A DNA stretch of 32,416 nt from Ignavibacteriaceae bacterium. Its GTDB lineage: Bacteria > Bacteroidota > Ignavibacteria > Ignavibacteriales > Ignavibacteriaceae. Position 1 is the stretch's first letter. Every line of letters starts with the position of its first letter. Positions 23,744-32,112 of the stretch are shown piece by piece. The notes under the pieces are model-generated. The model searched no databases and had not been told where the DNA came from. It saw only the letters and a program-made list of their open reading frames with translations. Both the position numbers and the translations under genes were made by a program. The DNA lies in NCBI GenBank assembly GCA_013042995.1, contig JABDPB010000115.1, positions 1 through 32,416 on the forward strand, given 5' to 3'.

Positions 23744-24397
23744 ATGAATTTGAAAAAACCTTTTGCAGATTTGAGAGCGAAATACGGGAGGTATTTTGAG
23801 ATTTCCCTCATCTTAGCTCTCGCTGTAGTGATTGTTGCATTTAAGTTTTTTCCAAAGCTTCAAGGCGGGGATATAGTTCTCGAAGGCCCCCAGGAACTGT
23901 TTCAGGTTGAAGAAATTCAACAAACAAAACAGGAAAACAGACCACCTCCGCCACCTAAACCTCCGATTCCTATCGAAGCACCAACTGATGATGTTTTGGA
24001 AGATATAGAAATTGCCGATACGGAGATTGATTTGAGCGAACAAATGGAAGCTCCGCCTCCTCCACCAAAAGAAGAGAAAAAGGTAGAAGAAGAACCTACT
24101 TATTTTGTTGCAGTTGAAGAAATGCCTGAGCCGATCGGTGGAATAAAAGGAATACAGGAAAAAATTGTTTATCCCGAAATTGCAAAGAGAGCAGGAGTTG
24201 AAGGCAAGGTTTATGTTTTAGCCTTCGTTGATAAAACTGGAGCAGTTACTAAAGCAAATGTAATAAAAGGCATTGGAGCTGGTTGTGATGAAGCGGCCCT
24301 TAATGCTGTGCTAAAAACCAGATTTAAACCTGGCAAGCAAAGAGGCAAACCTGTAAATGTGCAGGTCTCAATTCCTATTGTCTTCAAACTGCAGTAA
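23744..24397 (+). CDS. TonB-family energy transducer protein
   Basis: 217 aa. A single N-terminal membrane anchor (about residues 19-37, SLILALAVVIVAFKFF) is followed by a periplasmic Pro-rich and acidic stretch (PPPPPKPPIPIEAP, then EAPPPPPKEEKK) that can span the periplasm. The C-terminal TonB domain (about 125-217) has YPEIAKRAGVEGKVYVLAFV, AGCDEAALNAVLKTRFKPGK and the terminal VQVSIPIVFKL strand, as in many Bacteroidota TonB proteins. It passes energy from the proton gradient to outer-membrane receptors. No exbB or exbD is adjacent. A strong ribosome site (AGGAG, 7 nt spacing) and a following intrinsic terminator make it a single-gene transcription unit. Confidence 0.92.
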   Translation: MNLKKPFADLRAKYGRYFEISLILALAVVIVAFKFFPKLQGGDIVLEGPQELFQVEEIQQTKQENRPPPPPKPPIPIEAPTDDVLEDIEIADTEIDLSEQMEAPPPPPKEEKKVEEEPTYFVAVEEMPEPIGGIKGIQEKIVYPEIAKRAGVEGKVYVLAFVDKTGAVTKANVIKGIGAGCDEAALNAVLKTRFKPGKQRGKPVNVQVSIPIVFKLQ

Positions 24398-24403
24398 AAA
24401 TTT

Positions 24404-24429
24404 AAGGCGTCTTAAAGACGCCTTTTTTG
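24404..24429 (+). terminator. Intrinsic terminator after the TonB-family gene
   Basis: A perfect 8-bp stem AAGGCGTC (24404-24411) and GACGCCTT (24417-24424) closes a 5-nt loop TTAAA and runs into a T tract. It lies 7 bp after the gene. It is the clearest rho-independent terminator in the window. Confidence 0.9.
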
Positions 24430-24446
24430 TTTGTGCCACAAAACAT

Positions 24447-24468
24447 ATTCTCAGTTATATGTGAGAAT
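24447..24468. repeat. Inverted repeat upstream of the RND efflux operon
   Basis: Perfect 7-bp arms ATTCTCA and TGAGAAT around an 8-nt spacer, in the 226-bp spacer between the TonB-family terminator and the TolC-like gene. RND operons are often controlled by TetR- or MarR-type repressors at such sites, but no regulator gene is present nearby. The rest of this spacer (24470-24610) is AT-rich and I see no promoter I can defend. Confidence 0.4.
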
Positions 24469-24623
24469 TATCACTATAAATTTGTCACCTCTAAATTACT
24501 TTTGTAGTTAAAATCAAGAATAGATAATTTAATACTAACTAATTTTTATTTTTAAAGTTAGACAACTGATATCAGGTTTTTATAATTCGATTTATGAAAT
24601 TTACATACTAAGGATAACCTGCA

Positions 24624-25949
24624 TTGAAAAACATACTTTTGTTCTTTATTACAATAGTTCAATTCACACCTGCACAGGATGTAATAACACTAAATCTTGA
24701 AAAATCGATCCAAATTGCTTTGGAGAATAATCAAGACTTAATGATTGCAGAACTTGAAAAAGAAATATCAGATGAGCAGGTAACCGAGGCATTTGGTTCT
24801 TCAGTTCTACCGGATATTAAAGGCTCCGTTAATTACCAGCGCGCTATCAAACGGGGAGAATTTATAATTGAAACTCCATTCTTCTCTGGTTCGTTTCCAC
24901 AAGGAACTGAAAATACAATGTCGTTCGGCGTAACTCTTGATCAGCCTTTATTTACTGGTGCAGTATTTTTTGCTACGCGTATTGCAAATGTTTTCGCTGA
25001 AATTTCACAGACTGCTTATTATGCTACTAAAGCATCATTAATTAAAAATGTAAAGAGTGCTTATTACTCATATATACTTGCGGAAAAATTTTTAGAACTA
25101 TCAAATATTACTTTAGAAGCTGCAGAAGATAATTTGAATGATGTTGAGGTAAGATACAAAGTTGGAGTTGCACCGGAATACGATTTGATTAGAGCAAGAG
25201 TTCAGGTTCAGAATATACTTCCCGAGGTTCAAAAAGCAGAAAATTCAATTAAGCTGGCTGAAAATAGTTTAAAGATAGTTTTGGGATTACAAATTGAGCA
25301 AACGATTTCAATTGAAGACTCCTTAGAATTTGAAGAGATTGAAGTTGAAGAGTATTCTTTTTTAGCTTCTCTGCTTGAAGATAAGAACTTCTCACTGCAG
25401 CAGCTTAGACTGCAAATTGAACTGCAGGATAAAGCAGCATCGTACGAATTCTCTAGACACTTTCCTGAATTGTACTTTTTTGGTAACTGGGCTACAATTG
25501 CACAAGAGAATGATCCGCGATCATTTTGGGATTGGCGATATAAAAATTCTGTTTACGTCGGCTTAAATTTAAAGGTCCCGATTTTTAACGGATGGCAGAC
25601 AACCTCGCGCGTAAATATGGCTGAAATTGAACTGGAAAAAGTGAAAGAACAATATGATCTTACTAACAACTCACTTAAAAACCAGCTTGAAAATATTCTT
25701 CTTGGAATAAAAGAAACTAGGTTTCAGATTGATGCGTATTCATCAACAATTGAGCAGGCACAAATCGGATACGATATCTCACTTAAAAGATATAATTCAG
25801 GAGTCGGAACTCAGTTAGAAACAATTGATTCCTTAGTAGAACTTACTAGAGCAAGAGTAAATTTCTTGAATGCTATTTATGATTATTACGTTCTTCATGC
25901 TTCGTTAGAAGAACTTTTATCAACCGAAGTACAAGTTCAGGTTGACTAA
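24624..25949 (+). CDS. TolC-like outer-membrane efflux protein
   Basis: 441 aa. The start is TTG at 24624, supported by AAGGA (24610-24614) and by the signal peptide it begins (KNILLFFITIVQFTPAQ). The mature protein has two copies of the outer-membrane efflux repeat: first LNLEKSIQIALENNQDLMIAEL with YKVGVAPEYDLIRARVQVQN, then MAEIELEKVKEQYDLTNNSL with YNSGVGTQLETIDSLVELTRA. This alternation of coiled helices and strands (TSFGVTLDQPLFTGAV-like, YVGLNLKVPIFNG) forms the trimeric channel-tunnel. It provides the outer-membrane exit of the tripartite pump with the two genes that follow. The adaptor start lies 25 bp after its stop. Confidence 0.93.
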   Translation: MKNILLFFITIVQFTPAQDVITLNLEKSIQIALENNQDLMIAELEKEISDEQVTEAFGSSVLPDIKGSVNYQRAIKRGEFIIETPFFSGSFPQGTENTMSFGVTLDQPLFTGAVFFATRIANVFAEISQTAYYATKASLIKNVKSAYYSYILAEKFLELSNITLEAAEDNLNDVEVRYKVGVAPEYDLIRARVQVQNILPEVQKAENSIKLAENSLKIVLGLQIEQTISIEDSLEFEEIEVEEYSFLASLLEDKNFSLQQLRLQIELQDKAASYEFSRHFPELYFFGNWATIAQENDPRSFWDWRYKNSVYVGLNLKVPIFNGWQTTSRVNMAEIELEKVKEQYDLTNNSLKNQLENILLGIKETRFQIDAYSSTIEQAQIGYDISLKRYNSGVGTQLETIDSLVELTRARVNFLNAIYDYYVLHASLEELLSTEVQVQVD

Positions 25950-25974
25950 AAATTTTCAAAAACTTGGTGATTAT

Positions 25975-27030
25975 ATGAAATCGAAAACTAAATTATTAAT
26001 CATTTACTTAATAACTCCATTACTTGTATTATTTGCGTTGGCTTGCAGTGATTCTGAAGGAGAAGAGAAAAAAAATAATTCTAATGCTGAACCTACTGTT
26101 TTTGTGAAGACGATTAAATTAAGAGTAGAGCCATTCACTGATTATATCCCCATATTAGGAGTAGCAAAAGCATATCAGGAAGCTAACCTATCTTCAGATG
26201 AGGGCGGTAGAATAAAGAAATTTGTTAACGATAAAGGGAGCTATGTTAAGCAAAGCGAAATAATTGTTGAGATGGATAACGACGTTCTCAAAGCAAATAT
26301 GGATGCAACAAAAGCTCAGTACGAAATGGCTGAGAACAATTTTATAAAACAAGAAAAAATATTTAAAGAAAATGTTACCAGCGAATTACAATTTTTAAAT
26401 GCCAAATACGATAGAGATGCCGCAAAAGCTAATTATGAACTGATGAAAGCTAGATATGACAGGACATTTATAAAGGCACCATTTTCGGGAATAGTGGACC
26501 GAAAATATTCAGAAGTAGGTGAGCTTGTCCTCCCTGGTGTTCCGATAGTTTCAATTGTAAATATGTACCGGATAAATATTGAAGCCGGTGTGCCCGAGAA
26601 CTATGTGAACGATGTAAATAGGGGAGACAGCGTTAAAGTTGTATTTAAAGATTTAAAGAATAAAGAATACAGAGCAAAACTCTCATATGTCGGAAAGACT
26701 ATAACAACAAACAACAGAACTTTCCCGATAGAAATTTATTTAAACAATTCCGATGGCACAATAAAACCTGAACTAAGTGCACAGGTTTATATCCAAAAGG
26801 AGAGATTTGAAACTGCAATTGTAATACCTGAAGAAGTAGTTATAAAAACAGATTTAGGTTATGCCGTTTTTGTTGAAGAAGATGGTATTGCTAAGAGGAG
26901 AATAATTGATATCATCAGCAATTCAAATAACGAAGTAGCAGTAAAATCTGGATTGAAAGGGGGAGAAAACCTTATTAATGTTGGTTTCCAGAATCTTGTT
27001 GATGGAACGAAAGTTAAAGTAGTAAACTAG
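25975..27030 (+). CDS. RND efflux periplasmic adaptor (membrane fusion protein), lipoprotein
   Basis: 351 aa from ATG 25975, preferred over an in-frame TTG 33 bp earlier because it begins directly with the signal sequence and has GGTGA 5 nt upstream. A lipoprotein signal (LLVLFALAC, with Cys near residue 24) anchors it to the membrane. HlyD/AcrA-type parts follow: beta-barrel and lipoyl halves (AYQEANLSSDEGGRIKKFV, DKGSYVKQSEIIVEMDN), a short alpha-hairpin (about 100-145), the second lipoyl half (FIKAPFSGIVDRKYSEVGEL) and the C-terminal beta and membrane-proximal domains. It bridges the RND permease and the TolC-like channel. The permease gene begins 12 bp downstream. Confidence 0.93.
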   Translation: MKSKTKLLIIYLITPLLVLFALACSDSEGEEKKNNSNAEPTVFVKTIKLRVEPFTDYIPILGVAKAYQEANLSSDEGGRIKKFVNDKGSYVKQSEIIVEMDNDVLKANMDATKAQYEMAENNFIKQEKIFKENVTSELQFLNAKYDRDAAKANYELMKARYDRTFIKAPFSGIVDRKYSEVGELVLPGVPIVSIVNMYRINIEAGVPENYVNDVNRGDSVKVVFKDLKNKEYRAKLSYVGKTITTNNRTFPIEIYLNNSDGTIKPELSAQVYIQKERFETAIVIPEEVVIKTDLGYAVFVEEDGIAKRRIIDIISNSNNEVAVKSGLKGGENLINVGFQNLVDGTKVKVVN

Positions 27031-27042
27031 CAGCTTTCCAAT

Positions 27043-30000
27043 ATGAAAATCACTAATGTTGCAATAGATAATCGAACAAGTGTATTTATACTTGTAGTAA
27101 TCATTCTGATTATGGGTATTTCAGCTTATGTTACTTTACCCAGGGAATCATCTCCTGATATTTCAATACCACTTGTTATAGTATCAACGCCTTATTTCGG
27201 GGTTTCGCCTGAGGATATTGAATCACTTATAACTCAAAAAATAGAGAAAGAAGTAAATAACATAAGCGAAGTTAAAGAAATTACCTCTTCATCATTCGAG
27301 GGCTATTCTTTAATACGGGTGGAATTTGAAAGTGGTTATGATATTGATGAAGCACTTCAAAAAGTTCGCGATAAAGTGAATAAAGCGGAACCTGAGCTTC
27401 CCCCTGAAGTGGAAAAACCGGAAATAGTTGAAATAAATTTTTCTGAGTTTCCCATTCTTGTCGCAAATATCGCAGGTCCATATTCACTTGTTAAGTTGAA
27501 AGACATTGCTGAAGACTTAAAAGATGAAATTGAAAAAGTTGATGGAGTGCTTGATGTTAAGGTAAGCGGTGGTCTGGAAAGGGAAGTTTTAGTTGAGGTA
27601 GATATAAACAAGCTCAATCACTACAATGTAAGGTTTGATGATATTATAGGTGCAATTGTAGATGAAAACAAAACTATTCCCGGTGGTTCAATTGATGTTA
27701 ACAATTCAAGTTTTTTAGTTCGTGTTCCCGGTGAATTTGAGAAGCCGTATATAATTGATAACATAATTGTAAAGTTAAAAGATGGAAGTCCTATCTATGT
27801 TAAAGATATAGCTGAAGTTAAATACGGATTTGAGGACAGACAGACTTATGCACGGTTGAATAAACAGAATGCAGTTTCAATAAGTGTTTCGAAAAGTGTT
27901 GGCGAGAATATCATTCAGATTGCTGAGAAGGTGAAAGAAATTTTAGATAGGAAACGTGAAGAGCTTCCATCTGATGCTCAAATTTACATCTCCTCCGATC
28001 AATCGGTTGAAATTGAAAAAATGGTGCGCGAACTTGAGAATAATATTTTCTCAGGATTGGTTCTTGTTGTTGCTGTTCTGTTCTTCTTTTTGGGAATAAG
28101 AAATGCATTTTTTGTTGCAATTGCTATTCCGCTTAGCATGCTTATTTCCTTTTTTGTTCTTCAAACAATTGGGGTCACATTAAACTTTGTCGTATTATTT
28201 GGATTAATACTAGCTTTAGGCATGCTTGTAGATAATGCCATTGTAATAATTGAAAATATTTACAAGTTTTTAGAAGAAGGACACAAACTATCCGAAGCAG
28301 CAAAACTTGGTACGGCAGAAGTTGCCTGGCCTGTAACAACTTCAACTTGCACAACAGTTGCAGTGTTTTTTCCATTGATTTTTTGGCCTGGACTTGTTGG
28401 CGAGTTTATGCTTTACATTCCCGTTGTACTAATTGTTACTTTACTTTCATCTCTTTTTGTAGCTTTAATAATCAATCCTGTTTTTGCATCGCGTTTTATG
28501 AAGCTTGAACGGACCTCTGATAAACCACGTACGCTTGTTGAAAAAATATTGTACCCATTCAATAGAGTAACTCATTTTTTTGTGGATGTTTCACTGCCAA
28601 AAGTCTTAACACATTATAAGGTAATTCTTGAAGCTTCTTTAGGCCCAATACGGAATCCTGATCAACCTGTGCACAAAAAAAACTGGTTGGGACTCTTAGC
28701 TATCTTTTTCTTTTTTATTGTTGAAGGGAATATTTCTGCACTCTTACCATCGGGACTGGTAATTGTAATCAGTTTTATTTTGGGCGTTGCTATAATCTTC
28801 ATTTTTACAAATATGAAATTAAAAGTACTTTGGGGAACTTTTCTTTTATTATTTATAATCTCGCAAATCTATTTTCTTTTTGGACATGGTATTGAATTTT
28901 TTCCTGAAACGCAGCCACCAAGAATATATGTTTCACTTGAGAGTCCAAGCGGCACTAATCTTGAAATGTCAAATGAAATAGTAAAAACCGTAGAAGATAA
29001 AATAACACAATTAAGTAATGATGATATAAAAGATCTGCTTGTTGTTGTGGGCTCTTCAAACAATCCTTTTGATGCTGGCAGTTCAACACCCAATAAAAGC
29101 TCAATTACAATTCAGTTCATAGATTTTGAGATAAGAGATCAATCGTCCTTAAAAAGTACAGATGAGATAAGAGACGTGATAATTCAAACAGCGGGAACGG
29201 AGGTTTTGGTCCAAAAAGAAGAAGCTGGGCCGCCTGTTGGACTACCCGTTAATATAGAAATCAGCGGTGATGATTATGATGTACTCGGATCAATTTCACA
29301 AATGGTTAAAGATTCAATCAAAACAGTCACAGGCTTAGTTGATTTGAAGGATGACTTTGATGACGGAAGACCTGAAGTCCGCGTGGAAATTGATAGAGAA
29401 AAAGCAGCACTCTACGGATTAAACACAAGCCTCATAGCTAATTCTGTTCGAACGGCAATAAACGGATATACTGCTTCAAAATATCGAGTTGATGAAGATG
29501 AGTATGATATTACCGTAAGGTTGAGGGAAGATCAGCGCTCAAGTATAAATGCTTTAGAGACGTTGGAAATTATTTATAATAATAAAAAAGGTGAAACATT
29601 AAGTGTTCCATTAATAAGCGTTGCAAAAATTTATAAATCCAAAGGTCCCGGTGCAATCAGGAGAAAAGATCTCACGAGAGTAATTACTGTGTCAGGCGAT
29701 GCAGCCGAAGGATTTAATGAAAATGAAGTATTGGATAAAGTTAAAGAACGGCTTTCTGGTTTTGTCATTCCACCGGGGTATTCTATTGATTTTACTGGTC
29801 AGGCTGAATTTCAGCAGGAAGCTCAGGATTTTCTGGGTAAAGCATTTTTAATAGCACTGCTACTTATTTTCTTGATACTTGTTATTCAATTTAACTCTTT
29901 GAGTCAGCCGCTTATAATAATGAGTGCAGTTATAATTTCTCTCATTGGAGTTTTTATAGGTTTAATAATATATTCTATGCCGTTTGGTATTATTATGACA

Positions 30001-30429
30001 GGAATCGGAATTATCAGTCTTGCAGGTGTTGTTGTGAATAATAACATAGTTTTAATAGACTATATAAATGTTCTGCGTCGCAGAGGTTTTACAAGAAGAG
30101 AAGCACTTGTAAAGGCGGGTATGCGAAGATTCAGACCTGTTACACTTACAGCAATAACAACCATTCTAGGATTGATTCCACTAACCTTTGGAATTGGCTT
30201 TGATGTTTATACTTTTTCTCTTGCTGGTTCAGGTGAAAGTGCGGAGTTCTGGCGCTCGATGGGTATTGCGGTTATTTTTGGATTAGCATTTGCAACTGTG
30301 TTAACACTCATTATTGTTCCGGTTATTTACTCAACACTGGAAGATATGCCCGGTGTTATCAGACAAATTAAAAGGATTATTTCTGGATTCTTTAGAAAAA
30401 TCTTTCAAAAAATATTCTCGAGGGCTTAA
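27043..30429 (+). CDS. RND-family efflux permease with extra hydrophobic insertion
   Basis: 1128 aa, about 80-100 longer than AcrB-type pumps. The expected order is present: TM1 (about 11-30), porter subdomains, TM2-TM6 (about 335-490), second porter half, and TM8-TM12 at the end (about 945-1105). TM4 reads GMLVDNAIVIIENIY with Asp397 but Asn398 in place of the second Asp. TM10 reads VVVNNNIVLIDYI where AcrB has its relay Lys. GMRRFRPVTLTAITTILG is the conserved cytoplasmic motif. The extra length is mainly at about residues 547-617, where three hydrophobic stretches replace the single TM7. It drives proton-coupled export from the periplasm with the two upstream gene products. Substrates are unknown. 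Confidence 0.93.
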   Translation: MKITNVAIDNRTSVFILVVIILIMGISAYVTLPRESSPDISIPLVIVSTPYFGVSPEDIESLITQKIEKEVNNISEVKEITSSSFEGYSLIRVEFESGYDIDEALQKVRDKVNKAEPELPPEVEKPEIVEINFSEFPILVANIAGPYSLVKLKDIAEDLKDEIEKVDGVLDVKVSGGLEREVLVEVDINKLNHYNVRFDDIIGAIVDENKTIPGGSIDVNNSSFLVRVPGEFEKPYIIDNIIVKLKDGSPIYVKDIAEVKYGFEDRQTYARLNKQNAVSISVSKSVGENIIQIAEKVKEILDRKREELPSDAQIYISSDQSVEIEKMVRELENNIFSGLVLVVAVLFFFLGIRNAFFVAIAIPLSMLISFFVLQTIGVTLNFVVLFGLILALGMLVDNAIVIIENIYKFLEEGHKLSEAAKLGTAEVAWPVTTSTCTTVAVFFPLIFWPGLVGEFMLYIPVVLIVTLLSSLFVALIINPVFASRFMKLERTSDKPRTLVEKILYPFNRVTHFFVDVSLPKVLTHYKVILEASLGPIRNPDQPVHKKNWLGLLAIFFFFIVEGNISALLPSGLVIVISFILGVAIIFIFTNMKLKVLWGTFLLLFIISQIYFLFGHGIEFFPETQPPRIYVSLESPSGTNLEMSNEIVKTVEDKITQLSNDDIKDLLVVVGSSNNPFDAGSSTPNKSSITIQFIDFEIRDQSSLKSTDEIRDVIIQTAGTEVLVQKEEAGPPVGLPVNIEISGDDYDVLGSISQMVKDSIKTVTGLVDLKDDFDDGRPEVRVEIDREKAALYGLNTSLIANSVRTAINGYTASKYRVDEDEYDITVRLREDQRSSINALETLEIIYNNKKGETLSVPLISVAKIYKSKGPGAIRRKDLTRVITVSGDAAEGFNENEVLDKVKERLSGFVIPPGYSIDFTGQAEFQQEAQDFLGKAFLIALLLIFLILVIQFNSLSQPLIIMSAVIISLIGVFIGLIIYSMPFGIIMTGIGIISLAGVVVNNNIVLIDYINVLRRRGFTRREALVKAGMRRFRPVTLTAITTILGLIPLTFGIGFDVYTFSLAGSGESAEFWRSMGIAVIFGLAFATVLTLIIVPVIYSTLEDMPGVIRQIKRIISGFFRKIFQKIFSRA

Positions 30430-30437
30430 TATTTAAC

Positions 30438-30486
30438 CTGAACTACAGAAACGTATTACAAATATTGTTTTATAGTTCAGATTTTT
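30438..30486 (+). terminator. Possible terminator of the efflux operon
   Basis: Perfect 8-bp arms CTGAACTA (30438-30445) and TAGTTCAG (30473-30480) enclose 27 nt with a small inner hairpin (ACAA-ATA-TTGT, 30458-30468), and five T bases follow. The long loop weakens the case for an intrinsic terminator, but position and T-run fit. The remaining 50 bp to the next gene show nothing else. Confidence 0.4.
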
Positions 30487-30538
30487 AAATAAAACATTTA
30501 CTTGTTACCCACAGTTGTAAAGACACTTATTATCGCGA

Positions 30539-31558
30539 ATGCCAAAATTAAAAGAAACAAAAAATATTTGGCTGTATGTTGTTCTGCTATTGCTACAACT
30601 TCTAGCAATTTTCTACATTAAGTATTCTAATCAGAGCTTACCTTTCTCAGAATTTAGCATTTATTTTATTGGAAATCTTTTCCTGATATTAGTTTATTTG
30701 TGTCTGATCTTAGCTCAGCTCTTCAATTCCTTAAAGAAACAAAATAGCACTTTTAACGGTAAAGCCATTTCTTTTATAATTGTCTCTTGGGTACTGCTGG
30801 TTATTTCATTTTTGAGCACAAAGTTTGATCTAGGTTTAAACAATATTTATTTCTTCGGCTTACCTGGCAACAAAATTTTTACAGGATTACTTTTAACTTC
30901 ATTCCTAATTGGTTTATTTTCATTTCTGCTTTATTCATTAAACATTCTGCTTACAAAGAATAAACCTTCGTTTATCAAAACACTTTACGGCAGCATGTTA
31001 ATGATAATTATTTTTCTATTAATGACGTTTATTTACAACAATACTTTAAGCTATGCATCGGGGAAATGGCAGTTAAACAAGAGCAACAATAATGTATCTG
31101 TAGTTTTGGGAGCAGCGGTTTGGACTGGTAATCTACCAAGTCCCACACTGGCCGGAAGAGTTGATAAAAGCTTAGAATTATTAAGAAATGGTTACTCTGG
31201 AAAAATTTTAGTGACAGGGAGCAGTGCTCCCGGGGAAATGACGGAAGCAGAAGTAGCATATAATTATATACTTGCAAATGGAATTGATTCATCAAAAATT
31301 TCAATCGAAACTAAAACTACTTCTACCTCAGAACAAGTTCAATTTATCAAAAATGAGCTTTCAGAATCAGAAAATATTGGTGAAATAATTGTTATATCTG
31401 ATTCCTACCATTTGCCGAGAGTAATTCAAATAAGCCGGTTTTTTGATTTAAATATAAAAGTTGCCGAATCGCGACACACATTAGATTTTAAAGATAAGCT
31501 TTACAATAAAGTTCGTGAAAGTATCGCACTATTTATATTCTGGTGTTTTGCTTTGTAG
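30539..31558 (+). CDS. YdcF/SanA/ElyC-family (DUF218) membrane protein
   Basis: 339 aa. The first half has about five membrane helices (roughly 12-28, 38-60, 74-92, 110-135, 148-168). The second half (about 185-335) is a DUF218 domain: VVLGAAVWTGNLPSPTLAGR, LLRNGYSGKILVTGS, SISIETKTTSTSEQV-type segment and IIVISDSYHLPRVIQISRFF, which are the family signature strands and the His-containing motif. Relatives such as ElyC and SanA affect envelope integrity, but the biochemical activity is not established. A stem-loop (AAGAGT at 31563-31568, ACTCTT at 31578-31583) lies between it and nusB, without a T-run. It stands as an independent unit after the efflux operon. Confidence 0.85.
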   Translation: MPKLKETKNIWLYVVLLLLQLLAIFYIKYSNQSLPFSEFSIYFIGNLFLILVYLCLILAQLFNSLKKQNSTFNGKAISFIIVSWVLLVISFLSTKFDLGLNNIYFFGLPGNKIFTGLLLTSFLIGLFSFLLYSLNILLTKNKPSFIKTLYGSMLMIIIFLLMTFIYNNTLSYASGKWQLNKSNNNVSVVLGAAVWTGNLPSPTLAGRVDKSLELLRNGYSGKILVTGSSAPGEMTEAEVAYNYILANGIDSSKISIETKTTSTSEQVQFIKNELSESENIGEIIVISDSYHLPRVIQISRFFDLNIKVAESRHTLDFKDKLYNKVRESIALFIFWCFAL

Positions 31559-31623
31559 CAAAAGAGTTTTAATATTACTCTTAAAGTTCTTTAAATATTT
31601 TTGTTTAGTTATAATTTGATTAA

Positions 31624-32112
31624 ATGATTGCTAAGAAATCCAAAAGAAGAATTATTCGTGAAAAGGTGCTTCAGATTTTGTACGCTTACGAGCTTAATAA
31701 GGAATCACTAACGTCGTTTTCTGCAGAAGTATTGAAAGATGTAAAAGATGAAATGGATAAGGATTTTGCGCGAGCTTTAATCCGAAGAGTACTTGCTAAT
31801 GTTGAAGAATTAGATAGTAAAATTAAAGGACGTGTTGAAAACTGGGAGCTAAACCGAATAGCTCTAATTGATAAAATATTGCTGCGAATGGGAATTTGCG
31901 AGCTGCTTCATTTCCCGGATATTCCACCCAAAGTATCCATTAACGAATCGATTGAAATTGCAAAAGATTACAGCACTGCCGGCAGTGGTAAATTTATTAA
32001 TGGAATTCTGGACGCAATTTTAGCCGAGCAGAAAAAATCCGGTAAGCTAAATAAAGTTGGAAGGGGATTAGTTGAAGAATCTTTGAGTCGTGAAAAAAAT
32101 ACCTCAGATTGA
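31624..32112 (+). CDS. nusB: Transcription antitermination factor NusB
   Basis: 162 aa, all-helical. The N-terminus KRRIIREKVLQILYAYELNK is the usual Arg-rich NusB opening, and the C-terminal half holds the family block LIDKILLRMGICELLHF, PPKVSINESIEIAKDYST and GSGKFINGILDAIL. NusB binds boxA RNA with NusE (S10) and supports rRNA transcription antitermination in the cytoplasm. The next gene's ATG overlaps its TGA stop by one base. Confidence 0.96.
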   Translation: MIAKKSKRRIIREKVLQILYAYELNKESLTSFSAEVLKDVKDEMDKDFARALIRRVLANVEELDSKIKGRVENWELNRIALIDKILLRMGICELLHFPDIPPKVSINESIEIAKDYSTAGSGKFINGILDAILAEQKKSGKLNKVGRGLVEESLSREKNTSD

